Shown: positions 33,218 to 37,450 of the stretch, piece after piece
How positions within the stretch are numbered: the stretch's first letter is position 1
Layout: the number at the start of each line of letters is the position of its first letter
Source: Saprospiraceae bacterium
Lineage (GTDB): Bacteria > Bacteroidota > Bacteroidia > Chitinophagales > Saprospiraceae
Reading direction: 5' to 3'
NCBI GenBank assembly: GCA_028282725.1
Contig: JANQHF010000102.1
Location: forward strand, 1-37,450
Length of the DNA: 37,450 bases
Program-made: the position numbers and the translations under genes
Notes under the pieces: model-generated
What the model was told of the DNA's origin: nothing
The model's input: the letters and a program-made list of their open reading frames with translations, nothing else
The model's database searches: none

Positions 33218-34432
33218 ATGAAAGAAAAGAATAAAAAGTCCAGGTCTCCATTATCCAGAAGAAATTTTATTGCAGCTACGTCGGCTTCGGCGGCGGGTAT
33301 TGGCCTAAGCAATATTTCTACAGCTCTTCCTTCGGTGAGAGAAAGTCATCGATCAGAATATAGACCTGAAGAAGTTATCAAGGACTGGCGAAATCAGCAA
33401 GAGGGTATGGCCTATCGTCAACTCGGGCGGACCGGGATGATGATCTCAGAAGTTGTCAACGGGGGTGATCCGGTGCGCTCGGATAACTACAAGCAGGTCG
33501 AAATGGCCATTGAAAGAGGGGTCAATTACCTGGATATGGCTCCTGCCTATGGGAATGGAGACTGCGAAGTGGCCTACAGTAAGGTGATCGACAGCTCTTC
33601 AAAAAGATTGAAGGTATTTATGACTACCAAGGTAAGTGGCATTCAGAGTGTACGGGACAACATGTACCGGGACATATTTAAAGGCTTGCCGTCCGAAAAG
33701 CAGAATAAGATAATGGCAAGAGCTGCGGAAATCAGGGCTGAAAGAATGGTGGACAAACCCGGATATTTTTTACTGTATTGGCCCGGACAGGACAGATCAA
33801 TGGATGCATGTTTTGTATCCAATGCCATGGCTCCTGATTATGCACATAAGGTGGACGGGAGTAGGGAATATGGAGAATTCATGATGAAGTCAGTAGAAGG
33901 CAGCCTCAAACGGGCAAAGACCGATCACTTTGATATCCTTATGAGTCCGCATGGAGCGAATAGTGCTGAAGAGGTAGAAATACCGGAAATATTCGAATCG
34001 TTTGACCGATTAAAGCAACAGGGGAAAGTGAGGTTTCTGGGAGCGTCCACACACAATGATCCGGCAGGAGTATTGCGTTCGGCGACTGACTCTGAAAAAT
34101 ATGATGTGGTGATGTGTGCTTACAATGTCATCAATGGAGGATACCTCGATGAGGCCATCCGGAATGCTGCACTTCAGGGTGTTGGTATCATTGCTATGAA
34201 GGTAGCAATGGCTGTTGCCACTCATCACGAGGCCATCAAACCCATTCCAAATTGGAGAATAGAAAAAATCCACCGGATCATACCTGGAGAAATGAAAGCA
34301 CCGATGAAGGCTTACTTATGGGCCTTGCAAAATCCCAATATATCTGCGGTGATCTCTAATCTATGGAATGAGGAGTTCATCAACGATAATCTTTCCATTG
34401 TTGGAAAGAAGGTGGAGTTGATGCCGGGATAA
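33218..34432 (+). CDS. aldo/keto reductase with twin-arginine signal
   Basis: 404 aa. The N-terminus has a twin-arginine type signal ('SRRNFIAATSASAAGIGLS', R14-R15), so it is probably exported folded with its cofactor. The aldo/keto reductase tetrad is D106, Y111 ('DMAPAYGNGD'), K138 ('MTTKVSG') and H245 ('LMSPHG'). Between K138 and H245 is an insertion: the gap is about 107 residues where 30-40 is usual, suggesting a lid or extra domain. 'GVGIIAMKVAMAV' resembles the reductases with a CxxC-cluster tail, but no such cluster is seen here. It follows larC after 26 bp on the same strand and may be co-transcribed. Substrate unknown. Confidence 0.83.
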   Translation: MKEKNKKSRSPLSRRNFIAATSASAAGIGLSNISTALPSVRESHRSEYRPEEVIKDWRNQQEGMAYRQLGRTGMMISEVVNGGDPVRSDNYKQVEMAIERGVNYLDMAPAYGNGDCEVAYSKVIDSSSKRLKVFMTTKVSGIQSVRDNMYRDIFKGLPSEKQNKIMARAAEIRAERMVDKPGYFLLYWPGQDRSMDACFVSNAMAPDYAHKVDGSREYGEFMMKSVEGSLKRAKTDHFDILMSPHGANSAEEVEIPEIFESFDRLKQQGKVRFLGASTHNDPAGVLRSATDSEKYDVVMCAYNVINGGYLDEAIRNAALQGVGIIAMKVAMAVATHHEAIKPIPNWRIEKIHRIIPGEMKAPMKAYLWALQNPNISAVISNLWNEEFINDNLSIVGKKVELMPG

Positions 34433-34444
34433 CTCGCGGTTGTG

Positions 34445-34469
34445 GAGGTTTCGCTGCTCGCGAATCCTC
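34445..34469. terminator. hairpin between convergent aldo/keto reductase genes
   Basis: gaggtttcgc and gcgaatcctc form a 10-bp stem with one mismatch and a 5-base loop, in the 59-bp gap between two convergent stops. There is no T-run on either side, so it may terminate weakly or in both directions. Confidence 0.45.
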
Positions 34470-34491
34470 TGAGAGCGATAAACATTCGATG

Positions 34492-35466
34492 TCAGGTCTT
34501 ATAGTATTCCACTTTATTTCCATCAAAGTGTGCCACGGTGTCGATCAGTTCCTGGCGTTCTTCTTCTTTCATACCATTGAAGGCGAGAGCAATTTCCACC
34601 TTCTCCTGGACCATTTCTGCTGATTCTGCACCGGTAACGATAGTACTCACTGGCAATGACCAGACAAAATGCAATGCCTTTTCAATGGACGAATATTCAG
34701 GTACGATCTTTGGGTTAGGCCCATGATTGAAATGGGTGGTGCCACCAAAAAAACCACCATTGGCCAATGTCTTCATGGCGATGATACCCAAATTGCCATC
34801 AATCAACTTAGGCAATACATTGCGTATAAAGCTTTTATAATTAGGATCGTATAAATTCATAGGCATTTGACATGTCTGCAATTGGTCCGTCTTTTCCAGC
34901 ATGCGCAAATGTGCCTTGTAACTTGAATGCCCGGTAAATCCCACATGCCTGACTTTTCCGTCTTGTTGAGCTTTGAGCACGACGTCCAGGACTTTGTTTT
35001 CGATTCTTCTGTCCACATCTCCCGGATTGGTGATTGCATGTATTTGATACAGGTCAATGTAATCCGTATTGAGATAGCGCAATGATTGTTCAAGATGACT
35101 TTGGGCGGCTCTCGCACTACGAGCCGTGGTCTTTGTCATGATGTAGGCAACATCCCTATACTTAGGGCTGAGGAATTTGCCATAGTAGCGCTCGGCTCTG
35201 CCTCCATTGTAGGATTCTGCATTGTCAAAAAAGCGTATTCCGCACTCAAGTGCTTTTTCGATGATGCTTTGGGCTGTGCGCTCAGTGGACCGACCGACAT
35301 GAGCTCCACCGATGCCTAACATGGTCACTTGCTCTCCCGTTTTCCCCAATTTTCTCAGTGGCAAGAGCTTTCCCAATCGGTCCGACTGTGAGGTGGAGTC
35401 ATAGGGCAGCAAGGTTCCGGCAGTCAGCGCCGCAAGGGATTTGAGAAATTCTCGTCGATACGACAT
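34492..35466 (-). CDS. aldo/keto reductase with twin-arginine-like signal
   Basis: 324 aa. N-terminus 'MSYRREFLKSLAALTAGTLLP' is a Tat-like signal (R4-R5). The tetrad is D81, Y86 ('DNAESYNGG'), K112 ('MTKTTAR') and H143 ('LYQIHAI'), so the enzyme looks intact, and the length after the signal (about 295) is normal. It differs from the convergent reductase at 33218-34432 mainly in lacking the large insertion, and the two are only distant relatives. Probable NAD(P)H-dependent reduction or sugar oxidation outside the cytoplasm; such periplasmic enzymes often hold their cofactor tightly. Divergent from the GH113-like gene with an 87-bp gap. Confidence 0.85.
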   Translation of the reverse strand: MSYRREFLKSLAALTAGTLLPYDSTSQSDRLGKLLPLRKLGKTGEQVTMLGIGGAHVGRSTERTAQSIIEKALECGIRFFDNAESYNGGRAERYYGKFLSPKYRDVAYIMTKTTARSARAAQSHLEQSLRYLNTDYIDLYQIHAITNPGDVDRRIENKVLDVVLKAQQDGKVRHVGFTGHSSYKAHLRMLEKTDQLQTCQMPMNLYDPNYKSFIRNVLPKLIDGNLGIIAMKTLANGGFFGGTTHFNHGPNPKIVPEYSSIEKALHFVWSLPVSTIVTGAESAEMVQEKVEIALAFNGMKEEERQELIDTVAHFDGNKVEYYKT

Positions 35467-35478
35467 TTTAAAATTTTA

Positions 35479-35493
35479 CCATTAAGTTAATGG
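35479..35493. promoter_or_regulatory. 15-bp perfect palindrome, candidate operator
   Basis: CCATTAA-G-TTAATGG lies in the 87-bp divergent gap, 13 bases from the reductase start and 61 from the GH113-like start. A dyad of this length at a shared promoter could bind a dimeric regulator that controls both genes. Confidence 0.45.
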
Positions 35494-35553
35494 AATTAAG
35501 AATTTTGAAATCATACCTCCCGGGTTTTATCTTGTGAATTATATGACTCATCC

Positions 35554-36678
35554 ATGTCTGCTGCCAAAATAATATCATTCACAATTGCTATCCTGGCACT
35601 TTTGTTCGTAGCTCTGTCATTTGATTCAGATCAAGAATACATGAGTGACACATCGAGGATCCCTTCAATGAAAGGACTTTGTTTCGTTGCTGGAGATTCC
35701 ATTGCTGCCCATAACATGGAGCAAGTATTGGCCGTCGGTGCCAACTGGATTTCCCAGACACCGTTTGGTTGGATGAATGATCATGATTCTCCTGAAGTGG
35801 TTCTGAACAATAAACGGGCATGGTGGGGAGAAACCGATCATGGTATTGCTCATACTACAGAACACGCACAGGAGGCGGGAGTCAAGACTATGCTAAAGCC
35901 ACACATTTGGTTGAGGCGAAGCGAGGACAAGTGGAGATCTGATATTGCAATGAATAGCCCGGAAGAGTGGGACGCATGGTTTGAAAGCTATGAGCAATGG
36001 ATCGTTCACTATGCCCGGCTCGCAGAACAACAGGACATCGAGTCGCTCTGCATTGGTACCGAATTGTATCAGACTACCTTACAACATCCGGACAAATGGC
36101 GAAAGGTCATTCAAAAAATCAGGGAAGTTTATAAAGGCGAGGTTACCTATGCAGCCAACTGGTATAAGGAGTTCGAGGCAATTGCGTTTTGGAATGATTT
36201 GGATTACATAGGTGTACAGGGCTACTTCCCATTGAGTTCGTCAGAAAATCCTTCTAAGGCGGCCCTTGTTAAATCCTGGCAAAAACATAAAAGAAAGTTA
36301 GAGCGGATCGCTAAAAAATATGACAAAAAAATCGTCTTTACCGAGATTGGCTATAAGAATACTGCGGATTCGGCCAGAGAGCCGTGGACCTGGCCACAGG
36401 ACCTGGATCATTCTGTGAATGTGTCCAATGCCACGCAACAGGTTTGTTACGAAGCTATGTTCGAAGCACTATGGCATGAGCCCTGGTTTGACGGACTATT
36501 TATATGGAAATGGTTTCATACCACACATGCTTATAAAAGCTATGAGGAATTTTTTGAAGCCAGATCTGAACGGAGGAAGGAACGGGCCAAGCGCAGGGGT
36601 TGGGATCTCGGTCCTCAGGTTTATTTTACCCCGCAGAGGACTGAGGCGATGGAAGTTCTGAAGGAGTGGTATCGGTAG
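35554..36678 (+). CDS. GH113-like glycoside hydrolase
   Basis: 374 aa. An N-terminal hydrophobic segment (about 5-22) may be a signal anchor. The rest reads as a TIM-barrel hydrolase: 'MKGLCFVAGD' at strand 1, E170 in 'SLCIGTELYQT' as the acid/base and E264 in 'VFTEIGYKNT' as the nucleophile, with 'DYIGVQGYFPL' between them and an aromatic 'FDGLFIWKWFHT' near the end. This arrangement fits GH113 and its relatives (beta-mannanase-type, clan A). The region around 'FFEARSERRKERAKRRGWD' is very basic. Possible action on a mannose- or glucose-type glycan; substrate not proven. Divergent from the aldo/keto reductase. Confidence 0.8.
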   Translation: MSAAKIISFTIAILALLFVALSFDSDQEYMSDTSRIPSMKGLCFVAGDSIAAHNMEQVLAVGANWISQTPFGWMNDHDSPEVVLNNKRAWWGETDHGIAHTTEHAQEAGVKTMLKPHIWLRRSEDKWRSDIAMNSPEEWDAWFESYEQWIVHYARLAEQQDIESLCIGTELYQTTLQHPDKWRKVIQKIREVYKGEVTYAANWYKEFEAIAFWNDLDYIGVQGYFPLSSSENPSKAALVKSWQKHKRKLERIAKKYDKKIVFTEIGYKNTADSAREPWTWPQDLDHSVNVSNATQQVCYEAMFEALWHEPWFDGLFIWKWFHTTHAYKSYEEFFEARSERRKERAKRRGWDLGPQVYFTPQRTEAMEVLKEWYR

Positions 36679-36829
36679 AGAGGGGAGGAAATGTATATAG
36701 GATTACTTATTGGGCAATGTATCGTCCAATCTTAAACGTTAATCCGCGATTGTTGATAAGGACAACTTGTTCTTCACTTCCTCCAAGTTCGCTTATGAAC
36801 TCAATACTTCAAGAAGACAGCAGATAAAA

Positions 36830-36843
36830 ATGAAATATTTCAT
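36830..36843. repeat. 14-bp perfect palindrome between convergent genes
   Basis: ATGAAATATTTCAT lies 10 bp after the end of the LuxR-type gene, in the 175-bp gap to the GH113-like gene. It is A/T-rich and may be chance or part of a weak terminator. Nothing else was recognised in 36679-36853. Confidence 0.25.
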
Positions 36844-36853
36844 AATCGAAGGT

Positions 36854-37090
36854 TCAGAGTTGTAGAGAATCGTTGTTTGAATCTGTTGTGAATTGATGAC
36901 TCAACAATCCACTCTGATGGGCCATAACGGCAAGGTGAACTGTATTTCGCGCTTTCAGTTTGTTGATCATGTTTCTTTTATGAGTTTCAACTGTATGCTG
37001 TGAGATGTAAAGCATGTGACCAATTTCTTTACAGGATAATCCCTGGCAGATTTTGATCAGTATTTCTCTTTCTCGTAAAGTGATATGCAT
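36854..37090 (-). CDS. stand-alone LuxR-type HTH DNA-binding protein
   Basis: 78 aa. Residues 3-60 are a GerE/LuxR helix-turn-helix ('LREREILIKICQGLSCKEIGHMLYISQHTVETHKRNMINKLKARN'), with the usual recognition helix. There is no receiver or sensor domain: an in-frame stop lies 7 codons before the ATG (37109-37111), so the protein really begins here unless the gene is a decayed response regulator. It may act alone or with a partner, or be the remnant of a two-component regulator. The upstream region contains two hairpins (37178-37208 and 37218-37245). Confidence 0.75.
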   Translation of the reverse strand: MHITLREREILIKICQGLSCKEIGHMLYISQHTVETHKRNMINKLKARNTVHLAVMAHQSGLLSHQFTTDSNNDSLQL

Positions 37091-37177
37091 GGCGGTAGAT
37101 TTAATGATTCAATGATTTTCTGATTCATAACTCGTCCAGATCATCATTTTTCATATGACCGGAGTCGACGTGGCAGT

Positions 37178-37208
37178 TGTCCCATGTATTCAATCAGTTG
37201 ATGGGACA
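37178..37208. repeat. inverted repeat TGTCCCAT ... ATGGGACA
   Basis: Perfect 8-bp arms (37178-37185 and 37201-37208) with a 15-base loop, upstream of the LuxR-type gene. Could be a binding site or RNA hairpin. Confidence 0.45.
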
Positions 37209-37217
37209 GAGTTATTC

Positions 37218-37245
37218 AGCACATGTTTTCATGAATCCATGTGCT
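37218..37245. repeat. inverted repeat AGCACATG ... CATGTGCT
   Basis: Perfect 8-bp arms with a 12-base loop, followed by ttctatt on the + strand. It follows the previous inverted repeat by nine bases; the pair makes a two-hairpin region in the last 360 bp of the window. Apart from these hairpins, 37091-37450 holds no gene that I can support. Confidence 0.5.
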
Positions 37246-37450
37246 TTCTATTCATACTTAAATTTAGTGATACCCGGCATCAACCGGCAAACGTATTTTT
37301 TTGTATTTTCCTGATATAATTTAATTGCATATATTTTTTATTAATGTGTACATCAATGGTTCGCTAGTAATTTAAGCGGCTATTTTGCCAAAATTCAGAA
37401 GGTGTCTGTATGCTGAGTTTATTTTTATCAATTTATGGTCAAACCCATAG

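Overview
The window looks like chromosomal DNA of a member of the Bacteroidota, most likely a Saprospiria-type lineage (inference). Pointers are: a secreted M36 protease whose C-terminal module is common in this phylum, a YfhO-type giant membrane protein, almost no Shine-Dalgarno sequences in front of clear genes, a few TAnnTTTG promoter boxes, a GxxExxY gene with 'accacgaat/cacaaagacac' repeats, and an IS982-type transposase relic. No rRNA, tRNA or CRISPR array was seen.

Layout. 1-4.9 kb: a possible 3' end of an outer-membrane barrel gene, a secreted fungalysin-type metalloprotease, a GxxExxY gene in a repeat-rich pocket, and a membrane-bound GT2 glycosyltransferase. 4.9-7.4 kb: a YfhO-family membrane protein on the + strand. 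7.4-26.5 kb: a 19-kb block of 18 consecutive minus-strand genes, many overlapping by 1-14 bp, for making and exporting a surface glycan. In transcription order they are fcl, wbpE/D/B-like genes for an acetamido-uronic acid, an ABC exporter, pseB, pseC, a Pse-associated methylase, an N-acetyl-sugar amidotransferase, HisH-like, HisF-like, pseF, a pseG-acetyltransferase fusion, pseI, a second methyltransferase, a PhyH-type dioxygenase and two capsule-type glycosyltransferase-like proteins.

Together pseB, pseC, the pseG-GNAT fusion, pseI and pseF cover every step from UDP-GlcNAc to CMP-pseudaminic acid. The amidotransferase/HisH/HisF trio sits inside the pse block and should convert an N-acetyl group to an acetamidino group. 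The HisF-like protein has lost one of the two HisF catalytic aspartates (position 11 is Thr; D130 is kept), so it is unlikely to serve histidine synthesis. The predicted product is an amidinated, perhaps methylated or hydroxylated, pseudaminic-acid glycan also containing a diacetamido-uronic acid and fucose. This is the most interesting system in the window.

26.6-29.6 kb: dapF, a small TPR protein and etfBA, bounded by an 18-bp tandem repeat with an internal palindrome. 29.6-30.4 kb: a gene-poor scar with an IS982 relic and an inverted copy of the same repeat array. 30.4-33.2 kb: larE-larB-larC, the complete pathway for the nickel-pincer nucleotide cofactor, with no larA in the window and a very His-rich LarC. 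33.2-37.45 kb: two convergent aldo/keto reductases with Tat-like signals, a GH113-like glycoside hydrolase, and a stand-alone LuxR-type DNA-binding domain with hairpins upstream.
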